Part shown: positions 1 to 9,792 of the stretch, in pieces
How the letters are laid out: each line of letters opens with the position of its first letter
Numbering within the stretch: position 1 is the first letter of the stretch
From: Chloroflexota bacterium
Lineage (GTDB): Bacteria; Chloroflexota; Limnocylindria; QHBO01
Reading direction: 5' to 3'
Assembly: GCA_031177555.1 (NCBI GenBank)
Contig: JAPSGM010000014.1
Coordinates: forward strand, 1 to 15,807
Length of the DNA stretch: 15,807 nucleotides
The notes under the pieces: generated by a model
Told to the model about the DNA's origin: nothing
The model's input: only the letters and a program-made list of their open reading frames with translations
The model's database searches: none
Program-made: the position numbers and the translations under genes

Positions 1-2749
1 CGATGGCGGCCGACACCACCAGCAGCAGGCCGGCGCTCATGAGCGCCACCGCCACCCAGTCCACGGTGAGGGCGATGGGCAGATCCGTGCCGGCGAAGGC
101 GGACAGGCCCAGGGATGGCGACAGCACCAGCGCCACGGCCATGCCCAGCACCACCCCGGGGACGAGGGCGATGAGGACCGGCGGGCCGTGCTCCATCACG
201 GTCAGCTGCAGCGCCTGCCGTCCCGACAGGCCCAGGGTCCGCAGGAAGGCGAGGTCGCGGGTGCGGGCCGCGGCCGAGAGGGTCAGGGCCGCCATGGTGG
301 CCAGCGCGGTGTACGCGGCCGCCACCAGGAGCGCGGCGCGGAAGCCCACGACCACGGCCGAGACGAGCGGTGCGGCCTGCAGCTCGCGGTACTCCTGGTG
401 CCGGGAGACGAGCTGGCCCAGCGCCAGCTGATCGGCGATCAACGTGCGCAGCTCGTCCTCCACCGATTCCGGCCCGCGGACCAGGAAGGTGTTGGCCTGC
501 AGCGTCTGGTTCGCGTACGCGGCCTTCAGCTGGTCGAGCGGCGCGATCACGAACGGCGTCGCCGGGTCCAGGCCAGGGAACTCGCTGCGCTCCTGGACGT
601 CGACGAAGATCATCTGCTGGCCGGCCACCTCGACGCTGAAGGTGTCGCCGCGCTGGATGGGGTCGCTGGCGGCCGGCAGCCGGCGGGACAGGATGGCGGG
701 GATCGGTGAGTCCGGCGTGCCGGCGGCGGGGTCGTCCGACAGGAGCGCAACGGGCAGGGCCGGGTCGATCGGCGCGCCGTCCACCACCTCCAGGTAGGCA
801 TGGGGGTCGAGGGCGTAGAGGAGGATCGTGCCGCGCGTCGTCTCGGCGCTGGCGAACGCCGCCCGCGGGTCCACGTAGGCTCCGGCGACGGCCTCCACGC
901 CCGCCACCTGGGCGGGGTCGATCCGTTCCACCGGGCCGCCGCCGATGCGTGAGATGTGGAAGTCCGCCCCGTGGTTCTCCCAGGAGGCAACCAGCTGCCC
1001 GCGGTCGACCGTGGTCGTCACCACCGACGCGAAGGCCCCGAAGGCGGCGGTCAGCATCAGCACCAGCAGCGGCAGGTTGGCCGAGCTCGGGTGGCGGCCG
1101 ATGGTGCGCAGCCCCAGGACCGGGACGAGGTCCCGCCGCCGCGCCGCGAGCCAGCCCAGCAGGCGGACCGGCAGCGGGTAGAGGCGCATGGCCACGATGC
1201 CCATCGCCACGCCCGCCAGCGCCGGCGTGGCCGCCAGCAGCGGGTCGAATCGCGTGAGCCCGCTCCCCGCGCCTTCCTCGATCGCCAGTCCGCGCTGGCG
1301 CAGCAGGAGTATGCCGCCCACCGCCAGCAGCACGGCCGTTCCCTCCAGCACCAGGCGGCGTCCGGAGGGGCGCACCGCCGGCCGCTCCTCGGCGCCGAGC
1401 TCGCGGAGGGGCCGCCGCGCCGAGGGCCAGGTCGCCGCCACCAGCGCGCCAACCGCCGCCAGCACCACGGCGAACGCCAGCAGCGCGGACGCCACGTCGG
1501 CGCGGCCGGGCACGGCCAGCGTCGCCACCGCCAGGCCCAGCAGGCCGGCCGCGCCGGCCAGCAGCAACGCCTCCCACAGCTGGGTCCCGATCAGCAGCAG
1601 CCCCGATGCACCACGGCCGCGCGTCAGCGCCAGGGTCGGGCGGCGGCGGGCGACCAGCAGGATGCCGACCATGCCCACCGCGCCCGCGGCCAGCACCAGC
1701 GGGCCGATCGCCGCCACGGACAGCACCGCCTCGGACGCGGAGCGCTCGGCCAGGTAGCCGCGCAGGAGCCCCGGCAGGCCGGTGCGCAGCACCGGGTCGG
1801 AGCTCCTGGCGCTGGTGGTGCTGGAGGTGAGGAAGGCGGACTGCATGCGCTGCAGTTCGGTGATGAGGGCGTCGACCTCGTCGCTGTCCAGCCGGGCCGG
1901 GTCGATCAGGTAGCGCCAGTCGTGGACGAACGGCAGGCCGCTCTCGGCCATGTCCACATAGGCGCCGTCGTCGATCAGGGCCGTGACCAGGGCGATCGGG
2001 TTGTCGTCCGAGCCGGCCATGCCGAGGACCTGCATCGAGCGGTCGTCGTACCAGGCGTCGGCATCGGGATCGGTCAGGGAGAAGATGCCCACCACCTCGA
2101 ACTCGGCGGGGAGCGGGACGGCGAAGGTGCGCGCCAGCATGGGATCGTTGCCGTCGGCGTTCACGGTGATGATGTCGCCGAGCCGCAGGCCGGCCGCCTC
2201 GGATGTCGCGTCCGACAGCGCGATGTCGAACCGGGGCAGCACCTCGGGCGGCTGGTAGTCCTCCGGGACGAAGCCGAAGTCCGGGGGTGGCAGCGGCGCG
2301 CCATGGGAGCCGGGCCAATGCCCCTCGACCAGCTCGATCGCGCCCTCCAGGCGGTCCTGGTAGCGCAGGCTGATGAACGTGGTCTGGAAGGTGCGGTCGG
2401 GCGCATCGGTCACCGCGAAGCGCATGGACGTGACGCTGATGGCGCGCTCGACCAGGAGCGACCGCAGCGCGTCGGGCATGTCGGCCTCGAAGGCGTCGCG
2501 CTGCTCCTCGAGGCGCTCCAGGCCGCCGGAGGTGGCCGGGCCGAGCACCGAGATCTGCAGGTTGCGCTCGAGGACGCGGGCCGCCTCGAGCTCGTGCCGC
2601 AGCCCGGCGTCGGCGACGGTGTTGAACAGGCGCGGGGCGGCGGCCAACAGGAACGCGGTCACAACCACCAGCCCGAACACCATCAGTGCCACGCCGGCGT
2701 CGCCTCGCAGGCGGCGGAGGAGGAAGGCGGCGGACCAGATGGCACGCAC
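1..2749 (-). CDS. FtsX-like ABC transporter permease, 3' end beyond window
   Basis: Large ABC3/FtsX-type permease (MacB/LolC-E-like). About 916 codons are visible, from a GTG at 2749 to the left edge. A membrane helix lies at about residues 19-38, followed by a long extracytoplasmic domain. A block of helices begins near residue 350, and a second extracytoplasmic domain follows. Near residue 826 is the cytoplasmic coupling motif ARTRDLAFLRTLGLSGRQ, characteristic of FtsX permeases, then the last helices. The frame is still open inside what looks like the final helix, so probably only 20-30 residues are missing. The start is chosen because it lies 3 bases after the stop of the upstream permease with an AGGA about 8 bases before it, which suggests coupled translation. 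Frame and length were worked out by hand from the nucleotides. Substrate unknown; such permeases work with a separate ATPase, which may lie to the left. The FtsX assignment is confident; the precise subfamily is not. Confidence 0.88.
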   Translation of the reverse strand, partial: MRAIWSAAFLLRRLRGDAGVALMVFGLVVVTAFLLAAAPRLFNTVADAGLRHELEAARVLERNLQISVLGPATSGGLERLEEQRDAFEADMPDALRSLLVERAISVTSMRFAVTDAPDRTFQTTFISLRYQDRLEGAIELVEGHWPGSHGAPLPPPDFGFVPEDYQPPEVLPRFDIALSDATSEAAGLRLGDIITVNADGNDPMLARTFAVPLPAEFEVVGIFSLTDPDADAWYDDRSMQVLGMAGSDDNPIALVTALIDDGAYVDMAESGLPFVHDWRYLIDPARLDSDEVDALITELQRMQSAFLTSSTTSARSSDPVLRTGLPGLLRGYLAERSASEAVLSVAAIGPLVLAAGAVGMVGILLVARRRPTLALTRGRGASGLLLIGTQLWEALLLAGAAGLLGLAVATLAVPGRADVASALLAFAVVLAAVGALVAATWPSARRPLRELGAEERPAVRPSGRRLVLEGTAVLLAVGGILLLRQRGLAIEEGAGSGLTRFDPLLAATPALAGVAMGIVAMRLYPLPVRLLGWLAARRRDLVPVLGLRTIGRHPSSANLPLLVLMLTAAFGAFASVVTTTVDRGQLVASWENHGADFHISRIGGGPVERIDPAQVAGVEAVAGAYVDPRAAFASAETTRGTILLYALDPHAYLEVVDGAPIDPALPVALLSDDPAAGTPDSPIPAILSRRLPAASDPIQRGDTFSVEVAGQQMIFVDVQERSEFPGLDPATPFVIAPLDQLKAAYANQTLQANTFLVRGPESVEDELRTLIADQLALGQLVSRHQEYRELQAAPLVSAVVVGFRAALLVAAAYTALATMAALTLSAAARTRDLAFLRTLGLSGRQALQLTVMEHGPPVLIALVPGVVLGMAVALVLSPSLGLSAFAGTDLPIALTVDWVAVALMSAGLLLVVSAAI

Positions 2750-2752
2750 CGG

Positions 2753-5700
2753 TCAATCCTCGCCCATGCGCAGCACGGACCCGATGCCGATGCGCCGCAG
2801 CACCCGGGCCAGCACCAGCACGGTCGCGCCCAGCGCCAGGCTGCTGATGGCCACAAGCAGTCCGATGCTCTGCCAGGGCGTGCGCACCTGCGGCGGCGGG
2901 AAGGGCGCCGTGGCCTCCTGCGTCACCGTCACGAAGGGGAGCGCCACCCAGCCGATCAGCAGCCCCAGCCCGGTTCCGGCGGCCAGGCTCACCGCCACGA
3001 TGCCCGCGTTCTCCAGCCACAGCCACCCCGAGAGCTGGCCGGACGACAGGCCCAGGGCCCGCAGCAGCGCGAACTCGGTGCGCCGCTGGCGGGCCGACAC
3101 CGCAGCGCTCACCGCCAGACCGATCACCGCGAACAGGCCCGCCACCACGAACCCCAGCGACAGGGCGCCGATGATGCCGAGCGCCACCGGATCGGCGCTC
3201 AGCTGCTCGGCGCGGCCGGTGCGGCTGGTGACGGTGCCGGCCACGTACGGTCCGGCGTCCAGGGTGGCGGCCACCGCCACGCCGGACCCCGGCGTGGCGG
3301 AGGCCCACCACACCAGCGGGACGAGCGTGGCCTGGCTGTCGGCGAAACCGATGAGGCCTGCGGTCGCCAGGTCCACGACGGCCTGCGGCCGCTGCCGGTC
3401 GGTGGTCGGGAACGAGTCGAGCACGCCAGCCAGCCGCAGCCTGCGCAGCAGGCCGCCGACGCGGACCGAGAGCTCGTCGCCGACCGTGGTGGCAGTGGCG
3501 TCGAGAAAGGCCTGGTTGACGACCGCCGGCACTGGAGCGCCGGCCAGCGGCGGCACCGCCGAGCCCATGAAGCTGATAGCCGGCGGCCGCGCCCCGGGCT
3601 GGTCCGGTCCGACGAGGGCGCCGGTGGGTCCCTCCCCGCCCAGGATGAAGGTGCGCTCCTGCACCTGGCCCGGCAGCGGCTCGGCCGCCGGCCCCTGGTT
3701 GCGCAGCACGCGCGCGTCCCAGCCGCCCGCTCCGTCGAGGTCGACAGGCTGCCAGTCATCGCCCTCCTCGGACGCGCTGGCCGACACGCCGATGAGCTCC
3801 ACGCGCCCCTCGTCGGCGATGGCCGACGGCGGCAGGCCCACCGTCAGGTCGACCGCCAGCAGCTCCAGCGGCCCGGTGAAGGCACCGCCGATCTCCTCGA
3901 CCGCGGCCGCGGCCCGCGGCGCGGACGGGAACAGGTCGATGACGATCGCCTGGCCGTCCGGGTCCCACGCCTCGGTGGCAGCGGTGAAGCGCTGGATCAG
4001 CCCGGTCCCGTCGCGCAGCACGACCTCCGCCCCGAGGCCGAGCCGGCCGATCTCCTCGGCGTCGCGCAGGTCGTAGATGAAGGCCTGGGTCTCCTCGACG
4101 AACTCCAGGACCCTGACCCGCTGGATGTCCAGCCGGCCCTCGATGCGCAGGCGGCGCGGCGGCGGGTCGAGCCGCACCAGGCCGGGAGCGGGCCGCGCGT
4201 CCGCCAGCGGGGCCAGCAGGTCCGCCAGCGGCGCAGCGCTGAGGTCGCCGCGCATGGCCACGATCGCGGCGGCCGAGGTGACGTCCATAGCCAGGATCTC
4301 GCCCTGCTGGCCGCCGGCGGGGATGCGCAGGAAGTCACGCTCCACCGGCGTGGCGTCCACCACGCCCGGGACGCGCCGCAGGGCGGCCTCCAGCGACCAG
4401 GCCGGAACCGCGCCGCCGCCCGCGGTCGCGGTGAGACGCACGTCGGCGCCCACCTGGTAGGCGGCCTGGTCCTGCTGCGAGGTCTGCCACGTGTCCGCGT
4501 ACGAGATGGCGAAGACGCCCATCGACATGGCCAGCATCAGCAGCAGCGCGGCGCGCGTGTAGCGCAGCGGCCGGCGCGCGACCTGCTGCGCGCCCATCGC
4601 CCCCACCAGGCGCCGGCCACGGCGGGTGATGGCCTCGGCGGCGGCCGCCAGTAGCGGGACGACGCGAAGCGCCAGGACGCCGCCGGCCAGCAGCCCAATG
4701 GCGGGAGCGGCCACCAGTAGCGGGTCCAGCCCCAGCGTCCCCTGCACCGTCTGGGTCAGCGGAGCGCCGTACAGGCGCAGCTGCCAGAAGCCGATGAGCG
4801 TCACCGCCAACAGCGCCACGTCGATCCCCAGCCGCTGCCCGATGGTGCGGGTCTCGGCCCGCGAGCGACGCCCCTCCTCGTCCACGAACGAGCGCGCCGC
4901 CAGGAATGCCGGCACCACCAGGAGCAGCGCGGCGCCCAGCGCGGCGCCGGCCGCGACCACGAACGCCGTGGTCGACAGCAGCGGCACGATCTCGACCCCC
5001 GCCGCCGCCAGCGGACCCGCCACGTTGAAGGCCTCCAGCGCCGCGGCCGCCAGGAACGGGGCCAGCAGCGCGGCCGGCACGGCGAGCACCAGCGCCTCGA
5101 CCAGAGCGATGGCGGCCACCTGGAGCGGCCCGGCGCCGCGCGACCGGAGCAGCGTCGTGTCGCCGCGGCGGTGCTCGGCCAGCAGCCCCGCGGTCAGGAC
5201 GATCGCGTAGGCGGCCAGGATGGCCAGCTGCACGATGAGCAGCAGGACGCCGCTGCGGGTGACGAGCAGCGAGCGGTCGGCCACCGCGAGGATCTCATCG
5301 AGGGCGGTGTCGGCCGTCGGAAAGGAGCCACCGAGCGCGGAGCTCAGCCGATCGGGCAGCCGCGAGGCCCCGGCCCGCAGTCCGGCGACCTCCTCCAGGG
5401 TGAGCTCGTCGAAGCGCGGGAAGGCGTGCCACGCGACCCGCACCTCCTGGTCCACGACGCGCCGCAGCAGCTCGTCGCGGGTCGTGATCATCGGTCCGAA
5501 GGTGCGGAAGGCCTGCGTCTCGGTCCAGCCCTCGATCAGCAGCTGCTCGCCCCACCAGTACGGATCCGAGGGGTCGTCGAGGGCGAAGACGCCGACCAGG
5601 CGCACCTCGATGCTTCGCGACTCGTCGCGGCGGTCGGTGAGCGTGGCCTCGTCGCCGATCTCCCAGCCGAGCGCCTCGGCGATCGGCGCGGCGACGGCGA

Positions 5701-6124
5701 CCTGGACCGGGCCGCCGGCAGCGGTCTGGGGCCAGGCGCCGGCCAGGATCCGGGCGTGGTCGCCGATGCCGTCGACGAACCCCAGGATGGCCAGGTCGCG
5801 CACCTCCCCGCCCTGCGGCACGGCGAGGCCGAACGTCTCGGAGCGGCCGCTGCGCTCGATGTCGGCGCGCACGCTGCCGAACGCCGCCCTGACCTGCCGC
5901 TCCACCTCCGCGGACGCGCGCTCGAGCTCGGCGGCCGGGACGAGCGCGGTGGCCTCGACGTTGGCGTCGGCGACGGGGGCATCGGACAGGACGCGGCGCA
6001 GGCCGGCCAGCGACACGGCATCGGAGTAGATCGGACCGGCAGCGAGCAGGATCGCCGCGAGGAGGGTGATGAGCCAGGCCGCGGCAACGATCGGCCAGTC
6101 GCTGCGCATCCGATGCAGGCTCAC
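2753..6124 (-). CDS. FtsX-like ABC transporter permease (1123 aa)
   Basis: Membrane permease with two FtsX-type modules. Visible hydrophobic helices lie at about residues 11-30, 290-314, 334-360, 383-410, 431-452, 467-494, 523-543, 980-1010, 1037-1065 and 1086-1108: ten in all. Large extracytoplasmic domains occupy about 31-289 and 545-975. The coupling-helix motif RRTEFALLRALGLSSGQL (near 1014-1031) is typical of the MacB/LolE/FtsX superfamily, whose members transmit ATPase-driven motion to periplasmic domains. It is much larger than MacB or LolE (about 400-650 aa), as is common for fused permeases in Gram-positive-like and Chloroflexota genomes. The GTG at 6124 (MSLHRM) is used as start; an ATG at 6109 is equally possible, with GGTGAG about 10 bases before it. 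The next gene follows after 3 bases, so the pair may form a heteromeric permease. Substrate unknown. Confidence 0.9.
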   Translation of the reverse strand: MSLHRMRSDWPIVAAAWLITLLAAILLAAGPIYSDAVSLAGLRRVLSDAPVADANVEATALVPAAELERASAEVERQVRAAFGSVRADIERSGRSETFGLAVPQGGEVRDLAILGFVDGIGDHARILAGAWPQTAAGGPVQVAVAAPIAEALGWEIGDEATLTDRRDESRSIEVRLVGVFALDDPSDPYWWGEQLLIEGWTETQAFRTFGPMITTRDELLRRVVDQEVRVAWHAFPRFDELTLEEVAGLRAGASRLPDRLSSALGGSFPTADTALDEILAVADRSLLVTRSGVLLLIVQLAILAAYAIVLTAGLLAEHRRGDTTLLRSRGAGPLQVAAIALVEALVLAVPAALLAPFLAAAALEAFNVAGPLAAAGVEIVPLLSTTAFVVAAGAALGAALLLVVPAFLAARSFVDEEGRRSRAETRTIGQRLGIDVALLAVTLIGFWQLRLYGAPLTQTVQGTLGLDPLLVAAPAIGLLAGGVLALRVVPLLAAAAEAITRRGRRLVGAMGAQQVARRPLRYTRAALLLMLAMSMGVFAISYADTWQTSQQDQAAYQVGADVRLTATAGGGAVPAWSLEAALRRVPGVVDATPVERDFLRIPAGGQQGEILAMDVTSAAAIVAMRGDLSAAPLADLLAPLADARPAPGLVRLDPPPRRLRIEGRLDIQRVRVLEFVEETQAFIYDLRDAEEIGRLGLGAEVVLRDGTGLIQRFTAATEAWDPDGQAIVIDLFPSAPRAAAAVEEIGGAFTGPLELLAVDLTVGLPPSAIADEGRVELIGVSASASEEGDDWQPVDLDGAGGWDARVLRNQGPAAEPLPGQVQERTFILGGEGPTGALVGPDQPGARPPAISFMGSAVPPLAGAPVPAVVNQAFLDATATTVGDELSVRVGGLLRRLRLAGVLDSFPTTDRQRPQAVVDLATAGLIGFADSQATLVPLVWWASATPGSGVAVAATLDAGPYVAGTVTSRTGRAEQLSADPVALGIIGALSLGFVVAGLFAVIGLAVSAAVSARQRRTEFALLRALGLSSGQLSGWLWLENAGIVAVSLAAGTGLGLLIGWVALPFVTVTQEATAPFPPPQVRTPWQSIGLLVAISSLALGATVLVLARVLRRIGIGSVLRMGED

Positions 6125-6181
6125 CCGCCACGCGGACAGTGGCGACGATGCGATGAGCGCGCTCCCGTGGGAGATCCGACA

Positions 6182-6187
6182 ACTATC
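6182..6187 (-). promoter_or_regulatory. possible -10 box for the tandem permease genes
   Basis: The 86-base gap between the GH13 gene and the permease start is the only AT-richer patch nearby. On the minus strand it contains GATAGT, matching TATAAT at four positions. No good -35 is found at 16-18 bases. The implied leader would be about 50 bases. Weak, single-motif evidence. Confidence 0.22.
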
Positions 6188-6210
6188 TACATGCTGCGTC
6201 GGTGATCGGT

Positions 6211-7845
<1,635 letters not shown>

Positions 7846-7906
7846 CGGCTCCGGCGGATTCTGGCATCACACGCCGTGAGCCGGCCGGGATGTCGTGCTC
7901 GGCATC

Positions 7907-7912
7907 GATACT
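7907..7912 (+). promoter_or_regulatory. possible -10 box for the small acidic protein gene
   Basis: The 106-base divergent gap between the GH13 gene and the acidic-protein gene holds GATACT, a 4/6 match to TATAAT, about 40 bases before the ATG at 7952. No convincing -35 is present. Weak. Confidence 0.25.
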
Positions 7913-7951
7913 GCATGCCCCCCGCCGCGTCCAAGCTACGTGGAGAGCGAG

Positions 7952-8176
7952 ATGAGCGACGAGCGTCGCGACGAGCGACCAGACCCGGACGAGCTGGATG
8001 GCGGTGCCTACATCGGCAACCGGCCGGAGCTCGCGTCCGAGACGATTCCCGGCGGCGTGGACGATGACGATGAGCGCGTGTCCGTGGCGGACACGCAGTC
8101 CAGCGGCGAGGGCAAGGAGGAGGACCGCGTCCAGGGCCGCGGCGACGAGTGGCCGTCCGGCCACCGCGACGCCTGA
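7952..8176 (+). CDS. small acidic hypothetical protein (74 aa)
   Basis: I do not recognise a named family. The protein is short, soluble and strongly acidic, rich in Asp, Glu, Gly and Ser, with no cysteine and no membrane segment, and probably largely disordered. A central stretch ELASETIPGGVDDDDERVS looks like a conserved core; the rest is charged. The ATG at 7952 is preferred over the in-frame upstream ATG at 7895 because GGAGAG lies 4-9 bases before it and the extra N-terminal residues (including PPPRPS) look like untranslated sequence. Third codon positions are strongly G/C, as expected for a real gene here. It is divergent from the GH13 gene, and its stop codon abuts the stop codon of the opposing gene with no gap. 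It could be a stress-related or nucleic-acid-mimic protein, but nothing in the sequence proves a function. Confidence 0.62.
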   Translation: MSDERRDERPDPDELDGGAYIGNRPELASETIPGGVDDDDERVSVADTQSSGEGKEEDRVQGRGDEWPSGHRDA

Positions 8177-8179
8177 TCA
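8174..8179. other. abutting convergent stop codons forming a TGATCA palindrome
   Basis: The plus-strand gene ends in TGA (8174-8176) and the minus-strand gene ends in TGA read from 8179-8177. The two stops touch and form TGATCA. There is no room for a terminator between them, so each transcript must run into the opposing gene. Confidence 0.8.
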
Positions 8180-8791
8180 CACGGCCGGCAGCACGGCCTC
8201 GTCGGCCTCGTCCCTGGCGTCGCCCGCGATCACGTGCCGGAGCCGGCGCCGGAGCCCGGGGCCGATGTCGTCGGGGCGCCGATAGGCCAGCGGCGCGGCC
8301 GCGGGCATGCGCCGGGCGGCGGCGCTCACCGGCTCGTCCCGCCCGTACAGGACCACCGGCACGTTGCTCAGCCTGGGCTGCCGGCAGCGCAGCACGAACT
8401 CGTTGCGAAAGGCGAGGGACTCCAGGCAACCGGCGGCGGCGGCGATCAGCTTGACGTTGCGCGACGCCAGGGCCGTCAGGGTCGCCTTCGAGGGCGCGCC
8501 GGCGATCACCGTCAGGTCGGTCACATCGCGCAGCGTGGACGCCACGAGCTCACGCTCCGTGTCGTCCTCGCCGATCACGTACGCCACGCCCGGCGCGGAG
8601 CCAACCAGCCCCCGGCTCCGCGGCAGTCGCCCGCGTCCATCGTGGCGCGGGCCGGAGTTGCGGATGGCGCGGGCGCGGCAGGCCGTGGTGGTGGTGCACT
8701 CGAACAGCCCGTCCGGCGTCCGCCGAAACGCGTGCGACCCGCTCCGGCCACAGCGGTTGCAGGTCTTTCGGGTACCGACGCGCCGAGCCAC
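8177..8791 (-). CDS. zinc-ribbon protein with degenerate response-regulator receiver domain
   Basis: Unnamed two-domain protein of about 204 residues. The N-terminus carries four cysteines as CX2C-X17-CX5-C (C11, C14, C32, C38 counting from 8791), a likely zinc ribbon, with the motif TCNRCG and then GLFECT. After a basic linker comes a receiver-like beta/alpha alternation (about 67-190). Strand 1 is GVAYVIGEDD with the acidic residues kept. Strand 3 is KLIAAAAG, where the phosphoacceptor Asp should be. Strand 4 is VPVVLYG, and strand 5 is PLAYRRP, with Arg-Arg-Pro instead of Lys-Pro. The phosphorylation site is therefore missing, so this looks like a pseudo-receiver used for protein or ligand binding. 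The GTG at 8791 is chosen because GGAGG lies 5 bases before it; the ATG at 8803 has no ribosome-binding site but would only add four residues. It follows the gene at 8825-9214 and may share its transcript. The receiver reading is inference from pattern, not from close similarity. Confidence 0.72.
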   Translation of the reverse strand: MARRVGTRKTCNRCGRSGSHAFRRTPDGLFECTTTTACRARAIRNSGPRHDGRGRLPRSRGLVGSAPGVAYVIGEDDTERELVASTLRDVTDLTVIAGAPSKATLTALASRNVKLIAAAAGCLESLAFRNEFVLRCRQPRLSNVPVVLYGRDEPVSAAARRMPAAAPLAYRRPDDIGPGLRRRLRHVIAGDARDEADEAVLPAV

Positions 8792-8824
8792 GCCCCCCTC
8801 CATGCAGGAGGCGTGCCGAATCGA

Positions 8825-9214
8825 TCAGCCGCCGATCTCCTCCAGGAGCACCTTCGGCAGCCCGGCGCGCACCACGCCGCTGTGGCCGGGCTTCTCGGAC
8901 GGCTCGCCGTCCACGCGGGCGATGGCCTGCGGGGATGCGGTCCCGCCCTCGACGCGCGGCCGGTTCGCGGCCGAGGTCTGGATGGTGTGGATCACCTCGC
9001 GCACCCGGTACCGGCGGCAGGCGCCCGTCTCGTCGATGTACTCGACCGTGTCGCCGGCGCGCGGCAGGGGTGCCGGATGCTCCAGGTCGGCGCCGATGTA
9101 GTCGTCGCCGTCGGGGAAGAGGAGGGTGTACGGCATGCCGCTGGGCCAGGCGCCGTCGGGCGCATTGGGCTCGGTGGGTCCGGGGTGCGGAGCGCGTTCT
9201 TCCGGCACCGTCAT
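8825..9214 (-). CDS. hypothetical protein (129 aa)
   Basis: Not recognised. The first 30 residues are proline- and acid-rich and probably flexible. Residues from about 27 to 80 carry alternating hydrophobic and charged residues, such as MPYTLLFPDGDDYIGADLEH and DTVEYID then RRYRVREVIHTI, suggesting a small beta-barrel. The C-terminus is again polar. There is no signal peptide or membrane helix. The ATG at 9214 (MTVPEE) is favoured over the ATG at 9253: a GATAAT hexamer ends 6 bases before it, matching the spacing of leaderless transcripts in high-GC bacteria, and the additional residues include no conserved-looking sequence. It lies upstream of the zinc-ribbon/pseudo-receiver gene and could be co-transcribed with it. 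Function unknown; third-position G/C preference supports it being real. Confidence 0.65.
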   Translation of the reverse strand: MTVPEERAPHPGPTEPNAPDGAWPSGMPYTLLFPDGDDYIGADLEHPAPLPRAGDTVEYIDETGACRRYRVREVIHTIQTSAANRPRVEGGTASPQAIARVDGEPSEKPGHSGVVRAGLPKVLLEEIGG

Positions 9215-9220
9215 GGAGCC

Positions 9221-9226
9221 ATTATC
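9221..9226 (-). promoter_or_regulatory. -10 box GATAAT, probable leaderless start at 9214
   Basis: On the minus strand GATAAT is followed by six bases and then the ATG. Transcription starting about 7 bases after a -10 box would begin at the A of the ATG, giving a leaderless mRNA. The region 17 bases further upstream reads ACGCGG, a poor -35. The 149-base gap up to the BON gene stop shows no obvious terminator. Confidence 0.4.
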
Positions 9227-9363
9227 CTCTCTCACCAGGACGCCCGCGTGCACCTGCCCAGGCGCTGCGGGCGTCGAGACGGGGCCCCGGGAGCTCCTTC
9301 CCTGCCAAGTTCACCGGTCCCCGTCGATAGGGTAGTGCAAGCCGCGTACCAGCGCCAGGACCG

Positions 9364-9792
9364 TCACAGGCCGCGGACCGTGGTCTCGTCGACGACGTCC
9401 TCCACGCCCTCCACGTCGCCGAGGAGAGCCAGGAGCTCGTCCAGCACGTCGACCGACTCCACCTGGCCGCGCAGGTACACCGTTGAGCCGATGGCACCCA
9501 CCGACAGCCGGTAACCGGCCACGAGGTCGGAGCCCCGCAGGGCGGCCAGCGCTCGAGCCGACAGGTCCTCGCTCAGTGCCTCCTCGTCGTCCGCCGGTGC
9601 GGCGGCCTGGCCCGGGCCGGCCTGGTCGATCCTGGCTTCGCCGACGACGCGCTCCGTCGGCGGGACGTAGGGCACGCCCTCCTCGCGCGCGACGAGGTAG
9701 TCATCCGTGACGCCGGTCCGCGGGGTCTCGACCAGGTCCCCGGTGTCCTCCGACGGCAGCGGCATCGACTTGCGAGCGTCGCGATCGTTCAT
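9364..9792 (-). CDS. BON-domain protein (142 aa)
   Basis: Soluble protein with one C-terminal BON domain (about residues 75-139). It shows the alpha-beta pattern of OsmY-type modules: LSARALAALRGSDL helix, STVYLRGQVESVDVLDELL strand and helix, then VEGVEDVVDETTV. BON domains are thought to bind lipids or glycans or to hold envelope partners. The N-terminal half is polar and carries EEGVPYVPPTERV, a short motif I associate with BON proteins of high-GC bacteria. There is no signal peptide, so it probably acts in the cytoplasm or at the inner membrane face. The ATG at 9792 is chosen because it shares one base with the stop of the upstream kinase gene (TGATG) and has GGGAG four bases before; this argues for coupled translation and a common operon. 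An upstream ATG at 9828 would overlap the kinase further and is less likely. Confidence 0.82.
   Translation of the reverse strand: MNDRDARKSMPLPSEDTGDLVETPRTGVTDDYLVAREEGVPYVPPTERVVGEARIDQAGPGQAAAPADDEEALSEDLSARALAALRGSDLVAGYRLSVGAIGSTVYLRGQVESVDVLDELLALLGDVEGVEDVVDETTVRGL

Noticed and set aside
956..4654. 1232-codon open frame on the plus strand
   Set aside because: It lies antisense to both FtsX permease genes. Its translation is dominated by Arg, Gln, Gly and His with no domain, as expected from the shadow frame of GC-rich genes.
9334..9339. TAGGGT hexamer on the plus strand as a promoter
   Set aside because: It has no -35 at suitable spacing and points into the antisense of the BON gene with no plus-strand gene to serve.
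8234..9514. 426-codon plus-strand open frame
   Set aside because: Antisense to the pseudo-receiver, hypothetical and BON genes, with Arg/Ala/Gly-rich composition and no recognisable motif.
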